The notes: generated by a model not told the origin, from the sequence alone. DNA of 10,192 bases from Bacillota bacterium (GCA_023439605.1 JAEXNS010000098.1:1-10192); one strand, 5' to 3'. Shown: positions 1-6,942, counted from the stretch's first letter. Program-made: numbers and translations.

Positions 1-57
1 CGATACTTTTTCACTTCCGCAAAATGGACACTTTACTGTTGTTATTTTGGTTACCAT
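1..57 (-). CDS. N-terminus of a probable IS1-type transposase (partial)
   Basis: Only the first 19 codons are in the window and the gene runs off the left edge. The peptide begins MVTKITTVKCPFCGSEKVS. The CPFCGS knuckle at residues 10-15 is the first half of a Cys4 zinc ribbon, as found at the N-terminus of IS1/InsA-like transposases. A purine-rich AAAGAGGG lies 8 nt upstream of the ATG and supports the start. The start is about 70 bp inside a GGTAATATCC-type terminus, a layout like that of IS1 elements. With so few residues, another zinc-ribbon protein cannot be excluded. Confidence 0.6.
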   Translation of the reverse strand, partial: MVTKITTVKCPFCGSEKVS

Positions 58-127
58 AATAATTACCCTCTTTCTTTCTTTATAATTATTATATCGGCTG
101 TAAATTAAAATACTTTAGGATATTACC
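1..127 (-). mobile_element. Probable terminal part of an IS1-like insertion sequence
   Basis: Read on the minus strand, a sequence starting GGTAATATCCTAAAG begins at 127. It resembles the GGT-starting terminal inverted repeats of the IS1 family, and the putative transposase starts 70 bp further in. The boundary falls inside the reading frame of a secreted protein, as expected for an insertion. The bases just outside (128-136, GTATCCTGG on the plus strand) would be the target duplication if this is right. The other end is outside the window, so neither the matching repeat nor the duplication could be tested. Confidence 0.5.
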
Positions 128-247
128 GTATCCTGGCAGATAGTATATTGCCTTTTTTTCTACACTTCCTTCAGAAAAACTAGGAAATATAGTTATGGAT
201 ATTGCAGTAATACCAGCCAAAGCTCCTGAAATAATTTTCTTAAACAT
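89..247 (-). pseudogene. Secreted-protein gene start, probably truncated by an insertion sequence
   Basis: This 52-codon reading frame starts MFKKIISGALAGITAIS and has a clear signal peptide: a basic start, a hydrophobic core to about residue 21, and a likely cut near Ser-Phe-Ser (residues 23-25). The ATG is preceded by AGAAAGAGAG at RBS distance. After the signal come only about 15 native residues (to YLPGY, residues 36-40). From codon 41 the frame runs into the proposed insertion-sequence terminus and stops at 89-91. A promoter-like sequence and the upstream terminator show that it is its own transcription unit. I cannot name the original protein. An intact small secreted peptide is possible but less likely. 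Confidence 0.55.
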
Positions 248-296
248 AAAATCACTCTCTTTCTAATAAAATAATATATAATTTTATCCTCTTGAA

Positions 297-324
297 ATTA
301 TATATTAATATATTTAAAATACAA
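297..324 (-). promoter_or_regulatory. Candidate promoter of the truncated secreted-protein gene
   Basis: On the minus strand, TTGTAT (319-324) and TATAAT (297-302) are separated by 16 bp, about 50 bp upstream of the ATG at 247 and downstream of a terminator. The -10 is perfect, but the region is almost pure A/T, so chance matches are likely. Confidence 0.4.
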
Positions 325-335
325 ATTCTATAGTT

Positions 336-374
336 TAAAAAAAATACAAAAAAACACCCCAAAAAAGAGTGTTT
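336..374 (-). terminator. Rho-independent terminator after the VanY-like gene
   Basis: On the minus strand an 8-bp stem (367-374 with 352-359, one G-T pair) encloses a 7-nt loop and is followed directly by a long T-rich tract (351 down to about 336). It lies about 150 bp after the carboxypeptidase stop and before the next promoter, so it plausibly ends the InlB-repeat/VanY transcript. Confidence 0.75.
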
Positions 375-430
375 AAATTGTTACTATTCAACCATATGCA
401 TAAGGCAAAGATGTTTTAGCAAAAGTCTAG

Positions 431-470
431 GTCGACTGGAAAACCCAGTCGACTCCACAGAGTCGAAACT
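431..470. repeat. GC-rich double inverted repeat (two mutually exclusive hairpins)
   Basis: A perfect 9-bp inverted repeat GTCGACTGG/CCAGTCGAC (431-439 with 445-453, 5-nt loop) overlaps a second one, TCGACTC/GAGTCGA (449-455 with 460-466, 4-nt loop). The second can extend to 447-470 with a 2-nt bulge. Because 449-453 takes part in both, only one hairpin can form at a time. The segment is far more GC-rich than the intergenic DNA around it. It lies in the 3' untranslated part of the VanY-like transcript. It could be a dispersed palindromic repeat, an RNA-processing or stability element, or part of a small RNA; nothing here decides between these. Confidence 0.65.
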
Positions 471-523
471 CGTGCAAAACCTAAACTTTAACTTTAGTGG
501 CTAATTAAATTGTAAACATTATT

Positions 524-1516
524 TTAATAATTATATGCCGATGTTATACCTAAGTACTCTTCTAAGCAAAGTCCGCTATTGTATACTTCTGTAGCTTTTT
601 CTACACCCAAATATCTCAAATGCCATGATTCATACTTATAACCTGTTAGATGCTCCTTACCTTTTGGATATCTAATAATAAACCCATACTTATGACAATT
701 TTCTGCAACCCATTTTCCTTCACTTGTATTCGCAAAACTATCAGAAATAGAATTCAAATCAAAAGCAAGTCCTGTTTGATGTTCCGAATGTCCTGGCCTA
801 GCTGAATATGTATCTGCTACAAACTGACCATCTCTACTTACATAACCATTGTAAATGCTAGATTGAGTATTATAACTTCTAAACCCTGAGGAAATCCATA
901 TACTTAATCCCTGTCCACTTGCATCAGACTGCATTAAATTAAATGCTTGTTTTACTTCTTGCAGTAAATCACCTGGATAATAAGTGGAAGGCAAAGCATA
1001 AGTTTTATTTGCAATCAAAATCCCCTCTACATACGTGACTCCATCTATTACCTCTATATTATTCATGTTGTCTACATTTGTTTGAGGATTTAAAACTGAA
1101 GTTATAGCGTTTGCAACAGTTTCTTGTGGTTTGACCATAGGTACTGAAGTAAAAGCTGTTACAACTTGATTTTCTTCAGTTTTTTTATTAGATTCTAAAC
1201 TAGCATCTTTGCTTATGTTTTCAATAACTTGATGGATACTTTCATCTGTACCAGTTTCAATAACCTCTGTTGTTTTATCTTTTGTAACAGAAGACGAAAT
1301 ATTATTTTCACAATCTGTTATTTTAATTGTTGTATTTTCGAACTTTTTAGTTGTTTTTTCACTGGTTTTTTTAGACGTTTTAATAGTTTTTTCGTTTTTA
1401 TCTGTTTCCGTAGATACAGTCAACGCTTCATTTTCTATATCTTGAACCATACCGCATCCGCTTAAACTATGTAAAATCAACAAAAAAATCAATATAACCC
1501 AAATATTACGTTTCAT
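524..1516 (-). CDS. VanY-like D-alanyl-D-alanine carboxypeptidase lipoprotein
   Basis: The product is predicted to trim the terminal D-Ala from peptidoglycan stem peptides outside the membrane. The 330-residue product starts with a lipoprotein signal ending in the lipobox LSGC (lipidated Cys21). A long Thr/Lys/Ser-rich spacer follows (about 30-150), then a peptidase M15B/VanY domain (about 165-320). Visible motifs are SGFRS (210-214), SEHQTGLAFD with zinc ligands His246 and Asp253, and ESWHLRY with the likely catalytic Glu296 and zinc ligand His299. All metal ligands are kept, so it should be active. The ATG has a GAAGGAAG ribosome binding site. It starts only 27 bp after the InlB-repeat dockerin gene, so the two are probably co-transcribed. 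It has no dockerin, so any link to the cellulosome would be through membrane anchoring and shared expression. Confidence 0.88.
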   Translation of the reverse strand: MKRNIWVILIFLLILHSLSGCGMVQDIENEALTVSTETDKNEKTIKTSKKTSEKTTKKFENTTIKITDCENNISSSVTKDKTTEVIETGTDESIHQVIENISKDASLESNKKTEENQVVTAFTSVPMVKPQETVANAITSVLNPQTNVDNMNNIEVIDGVTYVEGILIANKTYALPSTYYPGDLLQEVKQAFNLMQSDASGQGLSIWISSGFRSYNTQSSIYNGYVSRDGQFVADTYSARPGHSEHQTGLAFDLNSISDSFANTSEGKWVAENCHKYGFIIRYPKGKEHLTGYKYESWHLRYLGVEKATEVYNSGLCLEEYLGITSAYNY

Positions 1517-1543
1517 TTTCTTCCTTCTTTTATATATTAAAAA

Positions 1544-2809
1544 TTATTTACCTAAAACTATTTCATCACCCATGATATATTGTTTTAATATTGCCAAATC
1601 TGCAACATCTACTTGTCCATCATTATTTAAATCTGCGTTCAGTTTACCTTGTTCTGAAAGTTGAGCATCGTTTATTAAACATTGACATAGATATACCATA
1701 TCTTTATTTGAAACAACTTCTTTATCATCATCTATATCACCAAAGATAGTTTCTTGAACCACATCTTCACTCCAAACAGCCAAGAACTTAAATGCACCTG
1801 TCAAAGAATCTAGATGAACTTTAAATTCGTCACCTGGTTGATATATTTCACCATTATATTCCCAACCAACAAATTTTAAATCCCCATTTGTAAAGCTACA
1901 CTCTGGAATAGTTAAATTTTGATCATAAGTTTGTGACAATACTACTGTTGTACCCACCCCACCATTTGGAGCAAATCTTAAATAATATAGTTTAGGTTCC
2001 CATATTGCATAAACGGTTTTATCTGTATCTGGCATATAAAAACGTCCATATGGTTCATAAGACACATCATTTTCTTTATCATACCAACCAATTATTTTAT
2101 ATCCTATTCTAGATAATCTTGTTGGTCCAGACAAATCCAAAACTTCACCTTTGTAATTTATAAAAACAAAAGTTTGTGCTCCAACAACTCCATCTACTTC
2201 ACCAGCATCATATATTAATTTCAACTCAGGTGTCCACGAGATATCCAAAATTACATCTTCATCAGGTATTACAAATTCTGCACCTAGAGGATAATACACC
2301 CCATTACAAATCCAACCATCTGATTTAAAACCCTCTTTTGAATATACATTTGCTGAAAGTTTTATTGTTTCACCTGTTGCAATTCTCTCAATACCTTCTG
2401 GTCCAAAATATCCCTGAGCTTTAACTTCTGGACCAACATCATAAGTAACTGAATGACTTGCAGCATAAACTGCTTTTAATTCTAAGTTTTTTTCTGGCAT
2501 AGAAATAATCTCTCCACGTTCATAGGTGTTTTCACCATCTGTCCAACCCATATGAAAAAAACCTTCTTTTTCAAGTATCCAAATGGATAGTTCAACTTCT
2601 GTACCTGCTTCCATTGGATTATGCTTTTCTAAAATACCTTTACCACCATTTAAGTCATAAGTAATTGTATACAAAGTTGAAGCTATGTCTTCAACTTTTA
2701 CTGTTTCAACATTTTCCTTTATTTCCTCTGCAATTGCACTAAAACTACTTGTCATAATAGAAAATGACATTATAGCCGCCATTGAAATAGATATAATCGA
2801 TTTTTTCAT
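1544..2809 (-). CDS. Dockerin protein with InlB/Listeria-Bacteroides-type beta repeats
   Basis: This 421-residue secreted protein has a signal peptide (about 1-27, cut after AIA). Four tandem repeats of 70-75 residues follow, at about 47-115, 119-192, 197-270 and 274-346. Each has the InlB B-repeat pattern: a TYDxNGG-like start, a central GW, and a closing V/L-Y/W strand. A C-terminal dockerin spans about 355-421. Its second calcium loop (Asp393 to Asp404) is canonical. The first loop (from Asp358) has one extra residue and Lys in place of the usual Gly. There is no catalytic domain, so a binding, spacer or adhesion role on a scaffoldin is an inference. The RBS is GAGGAG. The gene has its own strong promoter and is followed 27 bp later by the VanY-like gene. 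Confidence 0.85.
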   Translation of the reverse strand: MKKSIISISMAAIMSFSIMTSSFSAIAEEIKENVETVKVEDIASTLYTITYDLNGGKGILEKHNPMEAGTEVELSIWILEKEGFFHMGWTDGENTYERGEIISMPEKNLELKAVYAASHSVTYDVGPEVKAQGYFGPEGIERIATGETIKLSANVYSKEGFKSDGWICNGVYYPLGAEFVIPDEDVILDISWTPELKLIYDAGEVDGVVGAQTFVFINYKGEVLDLSGPTRLSRIGYKIIGWYDKENDVSYEPYGRFYMPDTDKTVYAIWEPKLYYLRFAPNGGVGTTVVLSQTYDQNLTIPECSFTNGDLKFVGWEYNGEIYQPGDEFKVHLDSLTGAFKFLAVWSEDVVQETIFGDIDDDKEVVSNKDMVYLCQCLINDAQLSEQGKLNADLNNDGQVDVADLAILKQYIMGDEIVLGK

Positions 2810-2836
2810 AAATTAACTTCTCCTCAAATTTAATTT

Positions 2837-2874
2837 ATGATAAACTTAATATTTTAACTTATTTAGTTTATCAT
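2837..2874. promoter_or_regulatory. Palindrome overlapping the -10: operator or leader hairpin
   Basis: A perfect 10-bp inverted repeat, ATGATAAACT (2837-2846) and AGTTTATCAT (2865-2874), has an 18-nt centre. One arm covers the -10 hexamer of the promoter before the InlB-repeat gene, and the other lies just after the expected transcription start. That placement suits a dimeric repressor site. No strong T-tract follows on the minus strand, which argues against a terminator. No regulator is encoded nearby. Confidence 0.4.
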
Positions 2875-2893
2875 TTAAATATTTTTTTGTCAA
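2865..2893 (-). promoter_or_regulatory. Promoter of the InlB-repeat dockerin / VanY-like pair
   Basis: On the minus strand a perfect -35 TTGACA (2888-2893) is followed by a 17-bp spacer and TAAACT (2865-2870, 4 of 6 matches). TG one base before the hexamer makes it an extended -10. It lies between the expansin stop (2903) and the ATG at 2809. The expected start is near 2858, giving a leader of about 50 nt. It would make the two left genes independent of the GH9-expansin transcript. Confidence 0.65.
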
Positions 2894-2902
2894 GTAACAA
2901 TT

Positions 2903-3838
2903 TTACTTTGGAAATTGATTTTGCCCCTCTATTAAGGTATCCATAATTAAAGGAATATCTTTTTCAATTATCACTTGACCATAAATGTCTGTTATTTTAA
3001 AAGTATATGGACCACCACCCATTTCATTACTCTCAAAATAATTATAATGTCGCCTTGGCAATTCTTCAAATATACCTTTTGAATTTAAATATTCTAATCT
3101 GTATATAGGATATCTGTGATTTCTAACTTGTATCCCACACCAAAATTCGGAACTACCTTCTTTATATTTAAACATAACAGGAGTATTTTCAGCAGAATCT
3201 AACGGTATTATTCTCCAGCTAATTGGAACTCTTCCATCTATAGGGTTAGCCACTAAAGGAAAAGCATCTTCGAATAAATCTAAATCGCCTTTTTTCCCTT
3301 CTGGCAATAAATCTGTAACTAACATGTTTATAGTTCCTCTTTCACCTGTAACTTCAATATACGCACCAGCTAGCATTGCGTTGTTATAATCTGCTAAATT
3401 CATAGCCACAATCCAATAATCATCTCTTGAAATAGGGTCTAACATTGCACAACCACCCTCATATCCACCACCATAAAAAGTAGCCTCACCAATATGAATT
3501 ACCCCTTTTTCTTCAAGTATAGAACTCTTATCAATATTTGACTCATTGATTTGTGTAGTCTCTTCTTCACCTCCAAATATAACCTTTTCTCCTAGTATGT
3601 ATTTTGTAAAAATAGTTAAATCTTTAATATCTAATTTATTATCTAAATTCAAATCATAATTAGGTATTAATTCGCTAGGCATATTATTTATTCCTAGCAT
3701 ATGAGCCTTAAATAATATAATGGAATTCAAGCTCAAATCATAACTTACCTGAGACGCACTTGAATTTGTTTTGGGATTGAATAAATTTATTGAATAGAAT
3801 AATACGATTATTAACACTAAATATCTTACATTTTTCAT
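2903..3838 (-). CDS. Expansin-like cellulose-loosening protein with N-terminal dockerin
   Basis: This 311-residue secreted protein should loosen cellulose/xyloglucan contacts without hydrolysis. It has a signal peptide (about 1-29), a dockerin-like module (31-89), a short linker, and a two-domain expansin (D1 about 113-211, D2 about 218-311). The expansin part aligns along its length with Bacillus EXLX1, e.g. TFYGGGYEGG, VTDLLPEG, IQVRNHRYPI and the QFPK end. Equivalents of EXLX1 Thr12, Asp71 and Asp82 are Thr120, Asp176 and Asp187. Tyr73 is replaced by Leu178. The D2 aromatic surface is Phe232, Trp233 and Tyr265, in place of Trp125, Trp126 and Tyr157. The dockerin keeps one calcium loop (Asp62 to Asp73); the first loop is mostly missing. 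RBS AAGGGGTG precedes the ATG. The gene lies 65 bp behind the GH9 cellulase, across a hairpin. Confidence 0.88.
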   Translation of the reverse strand: MKNVRYLVLIIVLFYSINLFNPKTNSSASQVSYDLSLNSIILFKAHMLGINNMPSELIPNYDLNLDNKLDIKDLTIFTKYILGEKVIFGGEEETTQINESNIDKSSILEEKGVIHIGEATFYGGGYEGGCAMLDPISRDDYWIVAMNLADYNNAMLAGAYIEVTGERGTINMLVTDLLPEGKKGDLDLFEDAFPLVANPIDGRVPISWRIIPLDSAENTPVMFKYKEGSSEFWCGIQVRNHRYPIYRLEYLNSKGIFEELPRRHYNYFESNEMGGGPYTFKITDIYGQVIIEKDIPLIMDTLIEGQNQFPK

Positions 3839-3856
3839 TTAGTCACCCCTTTATAA

Positions 3857-3894
3857 AAATATATTCAACAGTTTTTTAACTGTTGAATATATTT
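3857..3894 (-). terminator. Long AT-rich hairpin between the GH9 and expansin genes
   Basis: A perfect 17-bp stem (3857-3873 with 3878-3894) with a 4-nt loop sits between the GH9 stop (3904) and the expansin RBS. On the minus strand it ends in a short T-rich stretch (TATATTTTTAT). It may terminate some transcripts, protect the 3' end of the cellulase mRNA, or both. No promoter-like sequence lies between it and the expansin start, so expansin expression probably depends on read-through. Confidence 0.65.
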
Positions 3895-3903
3895 AAAATC
3901 AAA

Positions 3904-6333
3904 TTATTTCCCTAAAGCAACTGAATCTCCCATTATTTTCTGCTTCATTAAAGCCAAATCTGCAACATCTACTGCACCATCATTACTTACGTCAGCAATT
4001 TTAATTTTACTTTCAGATAAAGTAATTTCTTTTATTAAATATCTACTCAAAATAACTAAATCTGCATTATCAACTCTACCACTTCCGTCTAAGTCACCAT
4101 AAATTGAAGTACCAGCTGTTGTTGTTTGTGAAGATACAGTTGTTACTGTAGTTGTTGTAACTGGTTTAGTTGTTGTAACTGTTGTTTCTTTTGGTGTTGT
4201 AACTGTTGTAGTTGTGGTTGGCGTAGAACCATCAGGCTCAATTCCACCTACTAAAACTCCATCATTATATACACATATATAATCTGTTTTTTCACATGTT
4301 CCTAAAAACGCGTCTTTTTCTTGTTTTATTCCTGTATGACTCCAGTCATCTGTAGGATCCCAGCTATTTAAATATGCATAGGTTCCAAGTGCAAATTGGT
4401 ATTTTTTATTCGAGTTTGCCACTGGATATCCTGGCCACGAAACTTCTACATAATATACTGTTCCTTTATACTGTATTGGACCAGATAATTCTGCTGCAAA
4501 ATCTGTTTCTGCTGCAGTTTGATCATATAACTGTCTAAGTTCCAACTGATTTTTATCTATAGATGACATTCCTTTTGTATCGAAATAATATCTTACAGAA
4601 ACATTTTTTGCTGGTTTGTTTGAACCTGTATAGACATATAATGTTATTTCAGATACTTTTGGTGCCTCCTGAGCTATATCAACACAGAATGCTTCAACCC
4701 AAAAAGCGTTGCTTGTAGGTGAGCCTGGTTCTTCAACTATTGGAGGTGGGAAATCTGGAGTTACCTGCATAGATGGAGTCCCAAAAAACTCATATAAACC
4801 TGCACATGCACCTACAAAAGCTGCATTATAGTCTATAGTAACTTCATTATAAATCCAATCTGAAGTTACGTCATTGTGTTGATCCTTTGCATCTGGTCCA
4901 CCCACAAGTGCACCATAAAGAACATATTTATGTTTACCAAGATCTTCACACTTACTTAATCCCGAAGCTGCTCTATGGTGTGGATACTTAGCCGAAGAAT
5001 CGCTGTATCCAACTATGTAACTACGATTTAATGGATTTTTCCCCATCAAATATTCCATTTGACCTTTTGCCCATTCACCATATTTCGAAACTCCACCATT
5101 ATATTTATCATATACTAAAGCTATGAGCTGAGCCGCTGTATTATAACGTGCTGAACCCCATACACTAAAGAATGCATAGCCACCTGGTGTAGTAAAATCT
5201 TTTAACCATTTGTCAAGGGATTTTTCAATTTGCAACCAAAAATTAGCATCCTCGTATATCGTTTTATTTTGTGCTGTTCTATACATATTTTGTAGTTCTA
5301 ATTCCGGATATTTTTTATCAATAATTCCAAATAAACTAGAAACTCCGTTCCACATATCATTCCAGCATAACATCCATCCACTAGGTGCATAATAGTCTAA
5401 ATATTTACACGCCTCTTCTAGGTATGCTTTATTTTCAGTAGCTAAGAACAACCACGCAGCAGCCCAACAATAATCATCTTCCCATTTACTAGATACATAA
5501 AAAGCTCTTGGTCCTTCTGCATTTAAACTTAATTGTTTCTCATTTTTTTGTGCAAAATCAAAAAGTGCTTTTGCATAATCTAAATTTTGCTTAGCATACT
5601 CTGGGTCTGAATCCTTAAAATTCAAATAATTTATTGCTAAAGAAGCAGCAGCAGACACAACATAATCAGTTTGTGGATTTTCCTTTGTTAAGAAAAAAGC
5701 TTTTCTCTTCATTTCATCAATTTCTGGTGAATTCCAGTATGCATGGTCTATTTCACCTTCTCCAACTTGATAACAAAACGCCATTACTTCTCCAGCAGAA
5801 TTTCTAAATGTACACTTCATAAAATAATCATTAAAATATCTTAATATAGTTTCCATGTGATCTGACTGACCTGTAGTTTTATATGAATCTTTAAATTCAT
5901 AATATCCCCATCCCAATGTGGCACCAGAATAGTTTTCTGGCATACCAAACTTTACATGGTCTCCTGCATCATGAAATCCACCTGCAACATCCACTGTTCC
6001 GTCACCATCTGGGTCTAAAATCGATTTGTTTGCTGTAATAAAAGAACTTGTTAAATTTGTATACTCCCCATTTAAAGGTACATTTGCATCATATGTATGA
6101 CAATCACCCCTCCAAGAATACAAATTGTTTTCATCAACCCCAGTTCCACACATATTTGCATCATAAAAATACATGGAATACTGTAATGCCTTTGCAAAAT
6201 TAACTTCAACTTCTGCAGCATTAACTTCAGCTATGTTTATTGAACTAGCCGATGAAAAAACAGATGAAATAAGCATGACTGAACTTATTGCTAAAGCTTT
6301 TGCTCTTTTCGCAAAATTGTTTTTTGTTTCCAT
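3904..6333 (-). CDS. Cellulosomal GH9 endoglucanase with CBM3c and dockerin
   Basis: An 809-residue secreted cellulase that cleaves beta-1,4-glucan by inversion. Domains, counted from the ATG at 6333: signal peptide (about 1-39, cut near VNA/A); GH9 catalytic domain (about 44-518); CBM3 module of the c type (about 543-697), which in such theme-B enzymes feeds a glucan chain to the active site; Thr-rich linker (702-742); dockerin (744-809). Catalytic residues are visible: DAGDH with Asp122 and catalytic base Asp125, HHRAASG at 452-458, and NEVTIDYNAA with general acid Glu497. Both dockerin calcium loops are intact (the second has Ser at loop position 3). I chose the ATG over an in-frame TTG one codon upstream because AGGGAGGA then sits 9 nt away. 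The gene follows the coiled-coil lipoprotein by about 100 bp, with no convincing promoter or terminator between. Confidence 0.95.
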   Translation of the reverse strand: METKNNFAKRAKALAISSVMLISSVFSSASSINIAEVNAAEVEVNFAKALQYSMYFYDANMCGTGVDENNLYSWRGDCHTYDANVPLNGEYTNLTSSFITANKSILDPDGDGTVDVAGGFHDAGDHVKFGMPENYSGATLGWGYYEFKDSYKTTGQSDHMETILRYFNDYFMKCTFRNSAGEVMAFCYQVGEGEIDHAYWNSPEIDEMKRKAFFLTKENPQTDYVVSAAASLAINYLNFKDSDPEYAKQNLDYAKALFDFAQKNEKQLSLNAEGPRAFYVSSKWEDDYCWAAAWLFLATENKAYLEEACKYLDYYAPSGWMLCWNDMWNGVSSLFGIIDKKYPELELQNMYRTAQNKTIYEDANFWLQIEKSLDKWLKDFTTPGGYAFFSVWGSARYNTAAQLIALVYDKYNGGVSKYGEWAKGQMEYLMGKNPLNRSYIVGYSDSSAKYPHHRAASGLSKCEDLGKHKYVLYGALVGGPDAKDQHNDVTSDWIYNEVTIDYNAAFVGACAGLYEFFGTPSMQVTPDFPPPIVEEPGSPTSNAFWVEAFCVDIAQEAPKVSEITLYVYTGSNKPAKNVSVRYYFDTKGMSSIDKNQLELRQLYDQTAAETDFAAELSGPIQYKGTVYYVEVSWPGYPVANSNKKYQFALGTYAYLNSWDPTDDWSHTGIKQEKDAFLGTCEKTDYICVYNDGVLVGGIEPDGSTPTTTTTVTTPKETTVTTTKPVTTTTVTTVSSQTTTAGTSIYGDLDGSGRVDNADLVILSRYLIKEITLSESKIKIADVSNDGAVDVADLALMKQKIMGDSVALGK
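4111..4224 (-). repeat. Low-complexity Thr-rich linker coding repeat
   Basis: About 38 codons made mostly of Thr, with some Val, Pro, Lys and Ser, join the CBM3c to the dockerin of the GH9 enzyme. The DNA is an irregular array of ACA/ACT/GTT-type codons (reverse complement on the plus strand). Such linkers are usually glycosylated and flexible in ruminococcal cellulases. The array may slip and vary in length between strains. Confidence 0.8.
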
Positions 6334-6435
6334 CAAAAATTATCCTCCCTTAAATCACATTGTTTTAGTTTTTACGTATTTAAAAATAACATTTTTATTT
6401 TATTCGTTTTTACACGAATTAAATCTAAATAAACA

Positions 6436-6942
6436 TCATCCCAATAAATTTTGTGGCGTTGTCACATTTTTTTCTAGTTGCTTATCTGCAATTAATTGTA
6501 TTTGGCTATATAAACCAGAGGCCTTTTGTGCTGCTACTCTAGCTTTTTCATTTAATTCATCTATTTTTTCTTGTTTTTCTTTAGTCATTTCTGTTGTATC
6601 TTGAATTAACTTTAATAATTCCATTGCAGAATTCAATTTTTCTTTTTCATTTTCACAAATTTCCGATAATTTTTCATGTTCATCTTTAAATGCAAAAGGT
6701 ACATTTAAATTTATAATTTTATCCAATAAGCCAATTGCTTCTTCATTAAATTCTTCTGCCTTTTCTATGTTTCCAACAGATGCTTTTTCAGAAACACTTT
6801 TTGAAGCCTTTTCGTATTCAGAATATATACTTATCACATTTGAAGCGTATTCTGTTCTTGTCAATATTTCTTCACAAGATGAAAAAGTAAATATCATAAT
6901 AAACAATAAAAATCCACAAATAAACTTATTTTTCAAATCCAT
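6436..6942 (-). CDS. Small coiled-coil lipoprotein of unknown function
   Basis: I do not recognise a named family. The 168-residue product has a short basic start, a hydrophobic core (about 8-20) and an SSC lipobox with Cys23 as the likely lipidated residue (Phe at -3 is slightly unusual). The rest is almost entirely helical, rich in Glu and Lys with heptad-like Leu/Ile spacing. The strongest coiled coil is at about 80-140. No catalytic motif is seen. RBS AAGGAG lies 7-8 nt before the ATG. It is the first gene after a strong promoter and is followed by the GH9 gene, so it is probably co-expressed with the cellulase and expansin. A role as a surface-anchored partner or sensor is a guess from position only. 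Confidence 0.8.
   Translation of the reverse strand: MDLKNKFICGFLLFIMIFTFSSCEEILTRTEYASNVISIYSEYEKASKSVSEKASVGNIEKAEEFNEEAIGLLDKIINLNVPFAFKDEHEKLSEICENEKEKLNSAMELLKLIQDTTEMTKEKQEKIDELNEKARVAAQKASGLYSQIQLIADKQLEKNVTTPQNLLG

Noticed and set aside
1229..1465. Plus-strand open frame rich in Phe and Cys
   Set aside because: It is antisense to the Thr/Lys-rich spacer of the VanY-like gene and has no RBS or independent support.
4111..4224. Possible CRISPR or tandem repeat array
   Set aside because: The repeats are irregular Thr codons within the GH9 reading frame, with no unique spacers of constant length.
6334..6336. TTG one codon upstream of the GH9 ATG as start
   Set aside because: The ATG has a good AGGGAGGA at 9 nt and is a stronger initiation codon. 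The difference is one residue.
6402..6419. Small hairpin ATTCGT/ACGAAT between the lipoprotein and GH9 genes
   Set aside because: The stem is only 6 bp and no T-tract follows on the minus strand, so it is not a credible terminator.
6173..6604. Plus-strand open frame of 143 codons
   Set aside because: It is antisense to the GH9 start, the promoterless gap and the lipoprotein end, and its composition mirrors the opposite strand. It has no RBS or recognisable domain.
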